Shown here: positions 38,096 to 46,779 of the stretch, in pieces | How positions within the stretch are numbered: position 1 is the stretch's first letter | Layout: every line of letters begins with the position of its first letter | NCBI RefSeq assembly: GCF_014268585.2 | Contig: NZ_CP077092.1 | Span: 3,906,001 to 3,970,000, forward strand | Direction: 5' to 3' | Length of the DNA: 64,000 bases | Origin: Pseudomonas iranensis | Lineage (GTDB): Bacteria > Pseudomonadota > Gammaproteobacteria > Pseudomonadales > Pseudomonadaceae | Made by a program: the position numbers and the translations under genes | The notes under the pieces: generated by a model | Database searches by the model: none | Seen by the model: the letters and a program-made list of their open reading frames with translations, nothing else | What the model was told of the DNA's origin: nothing

Positions 38096-39312
38096 CCCCA
38101 CAACCCCATCTGCTGCGGCATCGGCCGGTCGCGCAATTGCTGGTAGAGCATGTGACTGGTGACTTCCGCCTGTTGCGGGTGGTAATCGCTGGTGATGATG
38201 AACGGCTTGGCCTTGGCGAGCACACAGCGCATCCGTGCCACATCTTCGTAACGGATGCGGCGCTGACGGCGCAACTCGACCAGGCGCTCGGTGGTGCGCA
38301 AGCCGATGCCCGGGATCCGTGCGATCAACGTCGCGTCAGCACGGTTGAGGTCGAGCGGGAACACTTCGCGATTTTCCAGCGCCCAGGCCAGCTTCGGGTC
38401 GATATCGAGCGCCAGATTGCCCGGGCCTTTGAGCAATTCGTCAGCGCTGTAGCCGTAGCTGCGCAGGAGGAAATCAGCCTGATACAAACGGTGCTCGCGC
38501 ATCAGCGGTGGCGCGGCGAGCGGTACGCTTTTCGGGCTGTCGGGGATCGGACTGAATGCCGAGTAATAGACCCGGCGCAAACGGAAGTTGCCATACAGGG
38601 ACTGGGCGCTGTGCAGGATGGTGCTGTCATCGGTGTCATCGGCACCGACAATCAATTGCGTGCTTTGCCCGGCCGGGGCGAACTTGGCCGAGCGCGGTTC
38701 GTTCAACACTGTTTGCACGCCGGTGTAGATGGTGTTCATCGCTTGCTTGATCGAGGTGATGTCCTTCTCCGGCGCCAGCGTCTGCAGACTGGCATCGGTG
38801 GGCAATTCTATGTTGACGCTGAGGCGGTCGGCATAACGCCCGGCTTCTTCGATCAAGGCCGGATCGGCTTCCGGAATGGTCTTCAAATGGATGTAGCCGC
38901 GAAATTCGTGCTCTTCACGGAGCAACTTCGCCACCCGCACCAGTTGCTCCATGGTGTAGTCCGCCGAGCGAATGATCCCGGAGCTGAGAAACAGCCCGCT
39001 GACGCAGTTGCGCCGGTAGAAATCCATGGTCAGCGTCACGACTTCTTCCGGGGTGAAGCGCGCACGCGGCACATCGCTGGAACGGCGATTGACGCAATAT
39101 TGACAATCGTAAAGACAGAAGTTGGTCAGCAGGATTTTCAGCAACGACACACAGCGCCCGTCCGGCGTGTAGCTGTGGCAAATGCCCATGCCGTCCGTCG
39201 AACCGAGCCCGCTCTTGCCCTCGGAGCTGCGCTTGGGCGCACCACTGCTGGCGCAGGAGGCGTCGTACTTGGCGGCGTCGGCGAGGATGCTGAGCTTGTC
39301 GATGATTTGCAT
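38092..39312 (-). CDS. TIGR03916-type radical SAM protein, putative DNA modification/repair
   Basis: 406 residues. The [4Fe-4S]/SAM motif is C66-X3-C70-X2-C73 (FCLYDCQYC). A C-terminal helix-hairpin-helix (about 325-350, ARIPGIGLRTTERLVELR) suggests DNA binding. It is coupled to the TIGR03915-type partner. A LexA box lies 16-31 bases before the start codon, so the pair should be DNA-damage inducible. Substrate unknown; spore-photoproduct-lyase-like repair is one guess. Confidence 0.82.
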   Translation of the reverse strand: MQIIDKLSILADAAKYDASCASSGAPKRSSEGKSGLGSTDGMGICHSYTPDGRCVSLLKILLTNFCLYDCQYCVNRRSSDVPRARFTPEEVVTLTMDFYRRNCVSGLFLSSGIIRSADYTMEQLVRVAKLLREEHEFRGYIHLKTIPEADPALIEEAGRYADRLSVNIELPTDASLQTLAPEKDITSIKQAMNTIYTGVQTVLNEPRSAKFAPAGQSTQLIVGADDTDDSTILHSAQSLYGNFRLRRVYYSAFSPIPDSPKSVPLAAPPLMREHRLYQADFLLRSYGYSADELLKGPGNLALDIDPKLAWALENREVFPLDLNRADATLIARIPGIGLRTTERLVELRRQRRIRYEDVARMRCVLAKAKPFIITSDYHPQQAEVTSHMLYQQLRDRPMPQQMGLWG

Positions 39313-39327
39313 GGCGCGGGCTCTTTA

Positions 39328-39347
39328 CTGTGTGCATATACAGTATA
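39328..39347 (-). promoter_or_regulatory. LexA (SOS) box overlapping the -10 of the radical-SAM gene
   Basis: CTGT-GTGCATAT-ACAG (39328-39343) fits the CTGT-N8-ACAG LexA consensus exactly. On the minus strand TATACT (39347-39342) is a good -10 element, overlapping the box and about 30 bases from the start codon. Position and match fit direct LexA repression. Confidence 0.8.
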
Positions 39348-39411
39348 GGCTCGCCCGCCGCGAAACAAGTTGATGGATGACCCCTCGTCGGCTGCCCATC
39401 CAGATTGCGGC

Positions 39412-39437
39412 GTGTGGGAGCGAGCCTGCTCGCGAAG
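39412..39437. repeat. Single REP copy
   Basis: One forward GTGGGAGCGAGCCTGCTCGCGAAG copy with no inverted partner nearby. Confidence 0.85.
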
Positions 39438-39466
39438 AGGCCCTGCCAGCTACCGCAACTCAGCGA

Positions 39467-40804
39467 TCAAACCGCCCACTGCAATATCAACCAACTGTTC
39501 GCCCCGCTGATCAACACAAACAGCCCCCAAGCCAGCACCCGCGTGGGCCAGCGATTGACGAACGGCCCCATCAATTGCCGATCGTTGGTCATGCGAATCA
39601 GCGGGTACAAGGCGAACGGCAGTTGCAGACTGAGCACCACCTGGCTCAACACCAGCAATTTGCCTATAGCGCCATCACCGAGCAGCCATACGCCGATGAA
39701 CGCCGGAATCAGCGCCAGCCCGCGAGTGATCAAACGCCGCTGCCAGCACGGGATGCGCAGGTTCAGATAGCCTTCCATGATGACCTGCCCGGCGATGGTC
39801 CCGGTGAAGGTCGAACTCTGCCCCGACGCGAGCAGCGCCACGCCGAACAACACACTGGCCAGCGCACCGCCCACCAGCGGATCGAGCAGGTGATAGGCGT
39901 CCTGAATGTCGACCACATCGGTGTGCCCGGACTGGTGAAACGCCGCCGCCGCGAGAATCAGGATCGCCGCGTTGACCAGCAGCGCCAGGGCCAGCGAACC
40001 GATGGTGTCGATGCGCGCCAGTTTCACCGCGTCCTGTTTGCTCGCCAGGTCCTTGCCGATCATCCGCGTTTGCACGATCGAGGTGTGCAGATACAGGTTA
40101 TGCGGCATCACTGTGGCGCCGAGGATGCCGATGGCCAGATACAGCGGCGCCGCATCGCTGATCGCGGACAGCGAGGGTTTGAAGCCCAGCGCCACGTCTG
40201 GCCAGTACGGTTTGATCAACAACAATTCGACGAAGAAACACACACCGATGGTCGCGACCAGCACCAGCATGATCGCTTCGAGACGGCGAAATCCCCGGTT
40301 CTGCAGGGCCAGCACCAGCAGCGTGTCGAACGCCGTCAGAGCGATACCGAAGGTCAGCGAGCAACCGAGCAGCAAGTGAAACGCGAGAGCGCAGCCAAGC
40401 ACTTCGGCGAGGTCGGTGGCGATGATCGAGATCTCCGCCAGTATCCATTGCAGGCGCGCGGTCGGCGTGCTGTAGCGCTCGCGGGACAACTGCGCCAGAT
40501 CGCGCCCGGTGGCGATGCCTAGCCGCGAACACAGGCACTGCACCACCATGCCGGCCAGACTCGCCAGCAACACGACGAATAAAAGACTGTAGCCGAAACG
40601 CGAACCGGCCTCGATCGCGGTCGCCCAGTTGCCCGGGTCCATGTAGCCGATCGACACCAGCAAACCGGGACCGGCGAAACGCAGCACACGTTTGAAGAAC
40701 GAGGCAGTCGGATCGACCGCAACACTGCCGGCCACTTCCGGCGGGCAAAACGGCGCGGTGGCGATTTTGGGCAGACTGAATTTCACGCACACATCCAGAA
40801 ACAA
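39467..40804 (-). CDS. mntH: Nramp-family Mn2+/Fe2+ transporter
   Basis: 445 residues with about 11 membrane spans. Span 1 carries the metal-binding DPGNWAT motif (in SIGYMDPGNWATAIEAG), and span 6 has the MPHNLYLHTS motif (Met-Pro-His). These are diagnostic of proton-driven manganese importers. Start may be a few codons further in, as the extreme N-terminus is not conserved-looking. Confidence 0.9.
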   Translation of the reverse strand: MFLDVCVKFSLPKIATAPFCPPEVAGSVAVDPTASFFKRVLRFAGPGLLVSIGYMDPGNWATAIEAGSRFGYSLLFVVLLASLAGMVVQCLCSRLGIATGRDLAQLSRERYSTPTARLQWILAEISIIATDLAEVLGCALAFHLLLGCSLTFGIALTAFDTLLVLALQNRGFRRLEAIMLVLVATIGVCFFVELLLIKPYWPDVALGFKPSLSAISDAAPLYLAIGILGATVMPHNLYLHTSIVQTRMIGKDLASKQDAVKLARIDTIGSLALALLVNAAILILAAAAFHQSGHTDVVDIQDAYHLLDPLVGGALASVLFGVALLASGQSSTFTGTIAGQVIMEGYLNLRIPCWQRRLITRGLALIPAFIGVWLLGDGAIGKLLVLSQVVLSLQLPFALYPLIRMTNDRQLMGPFVNRWPTRVLAWGLFVLISGANSWLILQWAV

Positions 40805-40865
40805 AAACGGGAGCCCGGCAGCTTAGTCGTTTCGCCTAGTGCCTTGAAGCGCAAGATCACTGAAC

Positions 40866-41402
40866 CTATGGGTTCACCCCCAACAACTGCTCGCGCAACT
40901 CGGGACTGCGTGTTCGCGGATCCAGCCAGATATCGAAAAACGCCTTGGCAAACTGTGGATCCTCAATCTCATGCTGCAGCTTCTGGCCGACAAAAAACCG
41001 CGCGCCCTGCCCCGGCAGATACACGCCGGTTATGCGCGTGCCGGCCTGGACGTCGACAAAGGATTGCTGCATCTGCGCCTGCCAGCCGGCCAATTGCGCT
41101 GAAGTGACCCGAGGACCGGCAAGGCGTTTGATCTCATCGACGCTGGTGCTGACCAGATCGTCTCGCGAGATGTTGCGCCGGTAGATCAGCTCCAGTGCAA
41201 ACGGCTGGCCGTCCGCCAGAGGCCGCGCGGCACTCCACAACCGCGCGCTGTAAACATCGAAGCCGAACACGCTGAAATCGCCACTGCCGATGATTTGCGC
41301 CCCTGGCACTGCGTCCTGCCAATTGGCCCACGTCGGCGTCAGCAACAGCGCCCACAAGCCGATGCCACAACAGCCACGTACGAGCTTGGGTGTTCTGTTC
41401 AT
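40866..41402 (-). CDS. Periplasmic chalcone-isomerase-like protein
   Basis: 178 residues. N-terminal signal peptide (to about TWA, residue 26), then GSGDFSVFGFDVYSARLW and a FALELIYRRNISRDDLV stretch typical of the bacterial chalcone isomerase-like domain (PF16036). These proteins probably bind small ligands rather than catalyse flavonoid isomerisation. Function unknown. Confidence 0.75.
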   Translation of the reverse strand: MNRTPKLVRGCCGIGLWALLLTPTWANWQDAVPGAQIIGSGDFSVFGFDVYSARLWSAARPLADGQPFALELIYRRNISRDDLVSTSVDEIKRLAGPRVTSAQLAGWQAQMQQSFVDVQAGTRITGVYLPGQGARFFVGQKLQHEIEDPQFAKAFFDIWLDPRTRSPELREQLLGVNP

Positions 41403-41548
41403 CGCCGTATCGTCTCCGCTGCATTGTGATGATCAAAGCATAGCCGGATTCGCGCCTGAATTTTTGTATACAAAAATTGCGAACATAGGCAGCAATCTTT
41501 AATCGGCAGTGCTAACGTGGCTCATCCTGACCCGATGGAGACACCCGC

Positions 41549-42322
41549 GTGCTGATCCTCAAACTGCTGCTGATTCCCGGTTTTCTCCTGCTGATTTCCC
41601 TGGCGGGCAAACGTTGGGGGCCGAGCGTGGCCGGGTGGCTGTCGGGATTGCCGGTGGTGGTCGGGCCGATTCTGTTCTTTCTGGCGATCGAACAAGGTCC
41701 GCAGTTTGCCGCGCAATCAGCGGTCGCGGCGCTGTCGGCGATGTTCGCGATGATCGCGTTCTGCATCACCTATGCGCAGGTGGCGCAGCGGGCGAACTGG
41801 CCGTGGGCGTTGACCATTTCACTGGCGGTGTGGGCCGCGCTGGCGACGGTGTTGTCGGTGATTCCGGCGTCCTTGCCGTTCTCGGTGATTGCGGCAGCGG
41901 TGGCACTGCTCGCTTCGCCTTATCTGTTCCCCGAAGTGCAGCCGGTGTTGAACGGGCCAGCACCGAAGTCGGACAAACTGATTTGGCGGATGATCGCCGG
42001 TGCGGCGCTGACGCTGGTGGTGACGATGCTCGCCAGCACCGTCGGCGAACGCTGGAGCGGCCTGCTCGCGGTGTTCCCGGTGCTCGGCAGCGTCATGGCG
42101 GTGTTCTCGCAACAAACCCGCGGCCCGGCGTTTACCGCTGCGTTACTGCGCGCAACGGCGACCGGCATGTATTCGTTTTCGGCGTTCTGCCTGGTGTCGG
42201 CCTTGACGCTGCCGACCATGGGCCTCAGCGGCTTCGCAGTGGGAGTGGCAGTGTCGGTGGCCATGCTCGGGGTGACCCGGCGTCTGCTGGCGCGGCCAGT
42301 GGCCAAGGCGCAAGCGCAATAA
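41549..42322 (+). CDS. Multi-span inner-membrane protein
   Basis: 257 residues, about eight hydrophobic helices, few charged residues. Motifs include AGKRWGPSVAGWLSGLPVVVGPI and, in the second half, ERWSGLLAVFPVLGS, which look like two copies of a similar unit. No family name recognised. Positioned alone between a divergent envelope gene and a periplasmic protein gene. Confidence 0.7.
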   Translation: MLILKLLLIPGFLLLISLAGKRWGPSVAGWLSGLPVVVGPILFFLAIEQGPQFAAQSAVAALSAMFAMIAFCITYAQVAQRANWPWALTISLAVWAALATVLSVIPASLPFSVIAAAVALLASPYLFPEVQPVLNGPAPKSDKLIWRMIAGAALTLVVTMLASTVGERWSGLLAVFPVLGSVMAVFSQQTRGPAFTAALLRATATGMYSFSAFCLVSALTLPTMGLSGFAVGVAVSVAMLGVTRRLLARPVAKAQAQ

Positions 42323-42407
42323 CCGCCCGGACGAATCGCGCTGGAACGCCCGGCATGCTCCATGGGATGATCGCCCGCCTCGCGCGACCATTCACCGGAG
42401 ATTTCAG

Positions 42408-42965
42408 ATGTCATTGTTAAGCAAAAAAGCCGTCGTCCTGATGCTGGCGGCCGTCGCCGGTTTCGCCGCGATCAACGCGCACGCCGCCAAGGAAAAGGTC
42501 AAAACCGAGAAGGTCTCGCTGCTCGACGGCAAGTTTGCCTTCGTCCTGCCCAAAGGCTTTGTCGCTGACCCGCTGCCCGCCAGCCCGAGCGGGGCCAAGG
42601 GCACGATGTACACCAACCAGACCACCAAGACCGTGGTCATCGCCGCCGAAAACCAGATCCCGGCTGGGCAGAACGTCAAGGACAACGACGGTGAGTTTCT
42701 CGACGGCAGCGTGTCGAGTTTCATCGACGATCAGCGCAAGGCCCTGCCGGACTTCAACAAACTCAGCGAGAAAAGCCTGACCCAGAAAGGCACCGGCCTC
42801 GGACTGCGGCAGGTTGACAGCACCGCCACCCAGGGCGGTGGCCAGACGCTGAACACCACATTGCTGGCCGGCTCGGGGACGAAGATGGCGCTGGTGCAAG
42901 TGATTTCCCGCGCCAGCGACAAAAAAGGTCACGATGCCCTGATCAAAGCCATCGTCAAGGATTGA
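42408..42965 (+). CDS. Periplasmic hypothetical protein (DcrB-like)
   Basis: 185 residues with a signal peptide (cleavage likely after AHA, residue 26) and a single compact domain of alternating strands (FAFVLPKGFVADPLP...), resembling DcrB/DUF1795-type envelope proteins. No lipobox cysteine. Its last 11 bases overlap the end of the convergent esterase gene. Confidence 0.65.
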   Translation: MSLLSKKAVVLMLAAVAGFAAINAHAAKEKVKTEKVSLLDGKFAFVLPKGFVADPLPASPSGAKGTMYTNQTTKTVVIAAENQIPAGQNVKDNDGEFLDGSVSSFIDDQRKALPDFNKLSEKSLTQKGTGLGLRQVDSTATQGGGQTLNTTLLAGSGTKMALVQVISRASDKKGHDALIKAIVKD

Positions 42966-43671
42966 GCCGCTGCAACCAGCCATTCAGGTCACGCAACTCG
43001 GCAGCAGTGATGCTGTGGCCGACGCCCGGATACGCGTGAAACTCGGGCTGGTAATCGAGCTTGTGCAATAGCGCGTTGGCCTCGGTGCCGTGACGGTAAG
43101 GCACCGGATCATCAGCGGTGCCGTGGCCGATAAATATGCTCAGCGGCAGTGGCGCTTGCCCGGGCTTGAGTTCGGCTTTGAGCACCGGCAACAAGCGCCC
43201 GCTCAACCCGGCAAACCCGCCCACGACCGCTGGCGCGCGCAGGCCCACTTCGTAACTCATCATCGCGCCTTGGCTGAAGCCGATCAGGTACACCTTGTCC
43301 GGCGCGGCGTGATATTTCTTCGCCGCCTGGGCGATAAAGTCGCGCAGCTTCTGGCCGCTGACCTTCAGATCATCGGTCTCGCCGTTGTAGGCGCCTTCAC
43401 CTTTCTTGCGAAACCACTGGAAACGTCCTTCACCCAATGTCATCGGCGCGCGCACGGAAAGGTAGTTGTACTGCGCCGGCAGCTGAAATTTCATGCCGAT
43501 CAGATCGGCCTCGTTACTGCCATAACCGTGCAGGAAAATCACCAGCGGACGTGGTTCAGCGTCGGCGTGGACCTGTTCGAGGTACTTGAGTGGCAGATCG
43601 GATTGCAGGGTGGTTTGCGCGTGAACGGCGGTGGATGCGAGCAGGGTCAGCAGGGCGAACAATTTCAGCAT
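42955..43671 (-). CDS. Secreted phospholipase/carboxylesterase-type alpha/beta hydrolase
   Basis: 238 residues. Signal peptide MLKLFALLTLLASTAVHA, then an alpha/beta hydrolase with the oxyanion HGYGSNEADL, nucleophile elbow GFSQGAM (Ser about 155), Asp in IGHGTADDPVPY and catalytic His in GVGHSI. It resembles YpfH/carboxylesterase proteins, but exported. Substrate unknown. Confidence 0.85.
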   Translation of the reverse strand: MLKLFALLTLLASTAVHAQTTLQSDLPLKYLEQVHADAEPRPLVIFLHGYGSNEADLIGMKFQLPAQYNYLSVRAPMTLGEGRFQWFRKKGEGAYNGETDDLKVSGQKLRDFIAQAAKKYHAAPDKVYLIGFSQGAMMSYEVGLRAPAVVGGFAGLSGRLLPVLKAELKPGQAPLPLSIFIGHGTADDPVPYRHGTEANALLHKLDYQPEFHAYPGVGHSITAAELRDLNGWLQRLNP

Positions 43672-43757
43672 TGCAGCGTTCCTTCACAGAGTGTCGGGTT
43701 CGCGGGGAGCCTAACATCCTCGGCTGAGGATCCAAATTTTGTGGTGCGGCTGATGGC

Positions 43758-43828
43758 CCTTTCGCGAGCAGGCTCGCTCCCACCGTTGAAATGCGTTCCC
43801 CCTGTGGGAGCGAGCCTGCTCGCGAAGA
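43758..43828. repeat. REP doublet
   Basis: Reversed core at 43761-43783 and forward core at 43802-43827, with a very short spacer of about 18 bases. Confidence 0.88.
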
Positions 43829-43852
43829 GGCCCGCACCTTCACCGCAACCTG

Positions 43853-44965
43853 TCAGTCGTTCGTCAGCTTGCCGGTACGAAACGGCACCCGCCCCGCCAC
43901 TTTCGCCTGCCAGATCCCCGGCTCGGTATAACGCCCGCGATCAATCGCGAACAGCACCCCGCTGGTGCCGGCGCGCACGGTGGTCACGCGATCCTGCAAT
44001 GGGTCAACAACCTCGAACAGCGCATCGCCCTGCTCTACCCACTCGCCGGCATTGCGCAAGAAACTGACCACGCCATGGTGCGGGGCGAACAGGTATTCGG
44101 TGCCTTCGAACGGCAGACCTTCACAACATTCGCTCGGCGCCGCCGGCCAGTCGCCGCTGATGAAACCCTGCTCGGCGAGAAAACCCAGGATCGCTTCGCA
44201 ATTGGCCTGAGCCTGATCGACGCGGGTGTCGCCCATGCTGCCCAGCTCCAGCGTCGTCGCCAGATTCGCCGCCGGAATCGCCGCGTCCGGGAATGCTTTG
44301 GCCAGACGCAGCCACGGCGTCGAGCAGGATTCATCGAACGAGCTGCCGCCGGAGTCCTCGCAGAGCAACGCGACGCCGGCCTGCAACCGCGCCGCCAGCG
44401 ATTGCCATTGCGGCCAGTGTTGCGGCAGCGCGTAGAGGTGAATCGCAGCGTCGAAGTCGCAATGCAGATCGAGGGTGATGTCGGCGTCGCAGGCGTGGCG
44501 CAGCAACAAGCGGTGCAAGGCTTCCAGTTGCGAGGCCGGCGCCGGCAATTCTTCGAAGACCTGAGCCATAGCCTGGCGGATCAGCGCGACGTTGGCCTCG
44601 TCATCCGCGCCCAGACGCTCGCCAACCAGCGCCGCGACCGGGGCGCTGAGTTCGACGAATGCGCGGTTGAAATTCTTGCCGCTGCCCAGTTCGAAGCGGC
44701 CCATGTGATTGCCTTGCAGATGCTGATCCAGGCCGATCGGATTGGCCACCGGCACCAGTTCGATAACGCCCTGCAAACGGCCCTGCCGTTCCAGTTCGTT
44801 CAAGCGCAGCTTGAGTTCCCACGCGGTGCGCATGCCCGGCAGTTCATCGGCGTGCAGGCTGGCCTGGATATACACCTTGCGGCTGCCGGCGCCGTAGCGA
44901 AAAACGCTGAGGGAGCGCTCGCTGCCCAAGTGGCTCCAGGGCAGAACGTGGTCGATGCGTTGCAT
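43853..44965 (-). CDS. Succinylglutamate desuccinylase/aspartoacylase-family protein
   Basis: 370-residue zinc carboxypeptidase-like enzyme. IQASLHADELPGM holds the first zinc ligands (H-x-x-E), followed by NPIGLDQ, NFNRAF and ITLDLHCDF with the third ligand. The C-terminal part (EWVEQGDALFEVVDPLQD) is a barrel-sandwich-like domain. Start at MQRIDHVLP behind AAGGAG. It removes an acyl group from an amino acid, but the substrate is not evident. Confidence 0.82.
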   Translation of the reverse strand: MQRIDHVLPWSHLGSERSLSVFRYGAGSRKVYIQASLHADELPGMRTAWELKLRLNELERQGRLQGVIELVPVANPIGLDQHLQGNHMGRFELGSGKNFNRAFVELSAPVAALVGERLGADDEANVALIRQAMAQVFEELPAPASQLEALHRLLLRHACDADITLDLHCDFDAAIHLYALPQHWPQWQSLAARLQAGVALLCEDSGGSSFDESCSTPWLRLAKAFPDAAIPAANLATTLELGSMGDTRVDQAQANCEAILGFLAEQGFISGDWPAAPSECCEGLPFEGTEYLFAPHHGVVSFLRNAGEWVEQGDALFEVVDPLQDRVTTVRAGTSGVLFAIDRGRYTEPGIWQAKVAGRVPFRTGKLTND

Positions 44966-45000
44966 GGAAAACTCCTTAATAGCTGGGTTACGCAAATCCC

Positions 45001-45092
45001 TGTGGGAGCGAGCCTGCTCGCGAATGCGTCAGGTCAGACGATGACGATGTCGAATGTCAGACCGCTTTCGCGAGCAGGCTCGCTCCCACAGA
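45001..45092. repeat. REP doublet
   Basis: Forward core at 45001-45025, reversed core at 45067-45091, in the 200-base gap upstream of the aspartoacylase-family gene. Confidence 0.9.
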
Positions 45093-45117
45093 GAATTTCC
45101 ATCAATAAAAGAACATA

Positions 45118-45154
45118 AAAAAAGTGGCCACCGCGCAAACGGGGCCACTTTTTT
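45118..45154. terminator. Bidirectional Rho-independent terminator
   Basis: AAAAAAGTGGCC/GGCCACTTTTTT 12-pair stem. A T-run follows on either strand. It directly follows the minus-strand binding-protein gene. Confidence 0.88.
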
Positions 45155-45165
45155 TTCACGGCGTA

Positions 45166-45945
45166 TTAATGGCCGTATACGTCAAAGTCGAAGTACTTGT
45201 CCTGGACTTTCTTGTACTCGCCATTGGCGCGGATTTCGGTGATGGCTTTGTTGAATTGCTCAGCCAGTGCGGTATCGCCCTTGCGCACCGCGATCCCAGC
45301 GCCGCCGCCGAAGTACTTGGCGTCTTCGTAGGTCGGGCCGACGAATTCGAAGCCTTTGCCGGCGTCGGTTTTCAGGAAACCGTCGCTGAGGTTGACCGAG
45401 TCGGCCAGCATCGCGTCGATACGCCCGGACACCATGTCGAGGTTGGCTTCCTGCTGCGAGCCGTAGCGCACCAGTTCGATCCCGGCCGGAACCAGCACTT
45501 CGGTCGCGTAACGGTCGTGAGTACTGGCGCGCAGCACGCCGACTTTCTTGCCCTTGAGTTCGGTCAGCGGGTCTTTCACGCCCGAGCCTTCCTTCATCAC
45601 GAAGCGTGCCGGGGTGTGGTAGTACTTGATGGTGAAATCGACGTTCTTCTTGCGATCGTCAGTGATGGTCATCGACGACAGGATCGCGTCGATCTTCTTC
45701 ACTTTCAGCGCCGGGATCAGGCCATCGAACTCTTGCTCGACCCACGTGCATTTAACCTTCATCTGCGCGCACAGTGCGTCACCGATGTCCACGTCAAAAC
45801 CAGTGAGTTTGCCGTCAGGGGTTTTCATCGAGAATGGCGGGTACCCGGCTTCGATACCGATGCGGATCGGCTTGGCGTCTTCGGCCACGGCGGTCAGGGA
45901 CAACATCGACAGTGCCAGGGCACCGAACATCACTAGCTTTTTCAT
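45166..45945 (-). CDS. Periplasmic basic amino-acid (Lys/Arg/Orn) binding protein
   Basis: 259 residues. Signal peptide to about VAE (residue 22). Family-3 solute-binding domain with [31 protein letters not shown], the [18 protein letters not shown] motif and [12 protein letters not shown], as in LAO/HisJ/AotJ proteins. No permease or ATPase genes adjoin it, so it is an orphan binding protein and must share a transporter encoded elsewhere. A strong terminator follows. Confidence 0.87.
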   Translation of the reverse strand: MKKLVMFGALALSMLSLTAVAEDAKPIRIGIEAGYPPFSMKTPDGKLTGFDVDIGDALCAQMKVKCTWVEQEFDGLIPALKVKKIDAILSSMTITDDRKKNVDFTIKYYHTPARFVMKEGSGVKDPLTELKGKKVGVLRASTHDRYATEVLVPAGIELVRYGSQQEANLDMVSGRIDAMLADSVNLSDGFLKTDAGKGFEFVGPTYEDAKYFGGGAGIAVRKGDTALAEQFNKAITEIRANGEYKKVQDKYFDFDVYGH

Positions 45946-46250
45946 TTATTACTCCCGTGCGGAGGCTTTTATTGGCAGCTTTCGAGTCAGCGTTCGGTCA
46001 TGGCGTTCTAACGGCAAAAACCGACGTGGCCGGCAGTCTATGGCGGCGCGCAGGGAGGCAATTGTTTTTAAGCGACAATTACTTACAGAACATCGGCGCA
46101 CGCATTGACGAGGGTCAACGCGTGCGCCGTGGTGGTGCGAAGGCTGTAGGACACTGCCCTTTTCAGGTCAGAAATATGCGTTTTTTTTGCTCCGGACTCT
46201 CTATGTCCCGACACGAGATGCGGAGCGTCCATGGCGGCGAGATCGAAGCG
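45946..46250. other. Intergenic region upstream of the binding-protein gene
   Basis: 305 bases without a gene. It carries the ribosome binding site and promoter area of the minus-strand binding protein. An AATTGT...ACAATT inverted repeat with a nine-base spacer lies at 46060-46080 and is a weak operator candidate. Confidence 0.5.
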
Positions 46251-46679
46251 TCAGCAGGCGCAGCTGATCGCGGTGTTGGTTGCTGAAACCGCGTTCAATT
46301 CGAAACCCTCATCGAGCCATCCGGTGACGCCGCCGATCATCTCCTTGACCGGATAGCCCAATGCCGCCAGCTTCACCGCAGCCTTGTTCGCCCCATTGCA
46401 ATGCGGCCCGGCACAATAGACTACGAACAAAGTGTGTTTCGGGTAATCGGCCAAGCGCTCCGCCGTGAGCAAGCGGGTCGGGATATTGATCGCGCCGGGC
46501 ACATGGCCGCGCTCGAACGCCAATGGGCCGCGCACATCCACCAGAACAAAATCGACCTCCCCGGCCTCGTGGCTACTGAACACGTCGGAACAATCGGTTT
46601 CGAAGGTCAGACGATTGCTGAAATGCATCAGGGCAATCGCCGAAGGGGCGGCGGGGATTTCGCGAACGAGGCTGGTCAT
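46251..46679 (-). CDS. Rhodanese-domain protein
   Basis: 142 residues with one rhodanese domain: VDFVLVDVRGPLAFERGHVPGAINIP and the active loop VVYCAGPHCNGANKAA with catalytic Cys in YCAGPHC. It would carry sulfane sulfur as an enzyme persulfide. Start at MTSLVREIP behind AAAGGAGC. Divergent from the FtrA-like regulator, which often neighbours such proteins. Confidence 0.85.
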   Translation of the reverse strand: MTSLVREIPAAPSAIALMHFSNRLTFETDCSDVFSSHEAGEVDFVLVDVRGPLAFERGHVPGAINIPTRLLTAERLADYPKHTLFVVYCAGPHCNGANKAAVKLAALGYPVKEMIGGVTGWLDEGFELNAVSATNTAISCAC

Positions 46680-46779
46680 GCTGTGTTGCTCCTTTGTCTG
46701 TGGGGATGAACAGACTTTATCGAGACGGCGCTTGCCGCTACAGTGGCGCGCAAGACACCGACCGGGAGTTTTCCGCCAA

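Noticed and set aside
46465..46779. N-terminal extension of the FtrA-like regulator
   Set aside because: The upstream in-frame part overlaps the conserved rhodanese gene on the other strand and is not family-like; the regulator starts at 46780.
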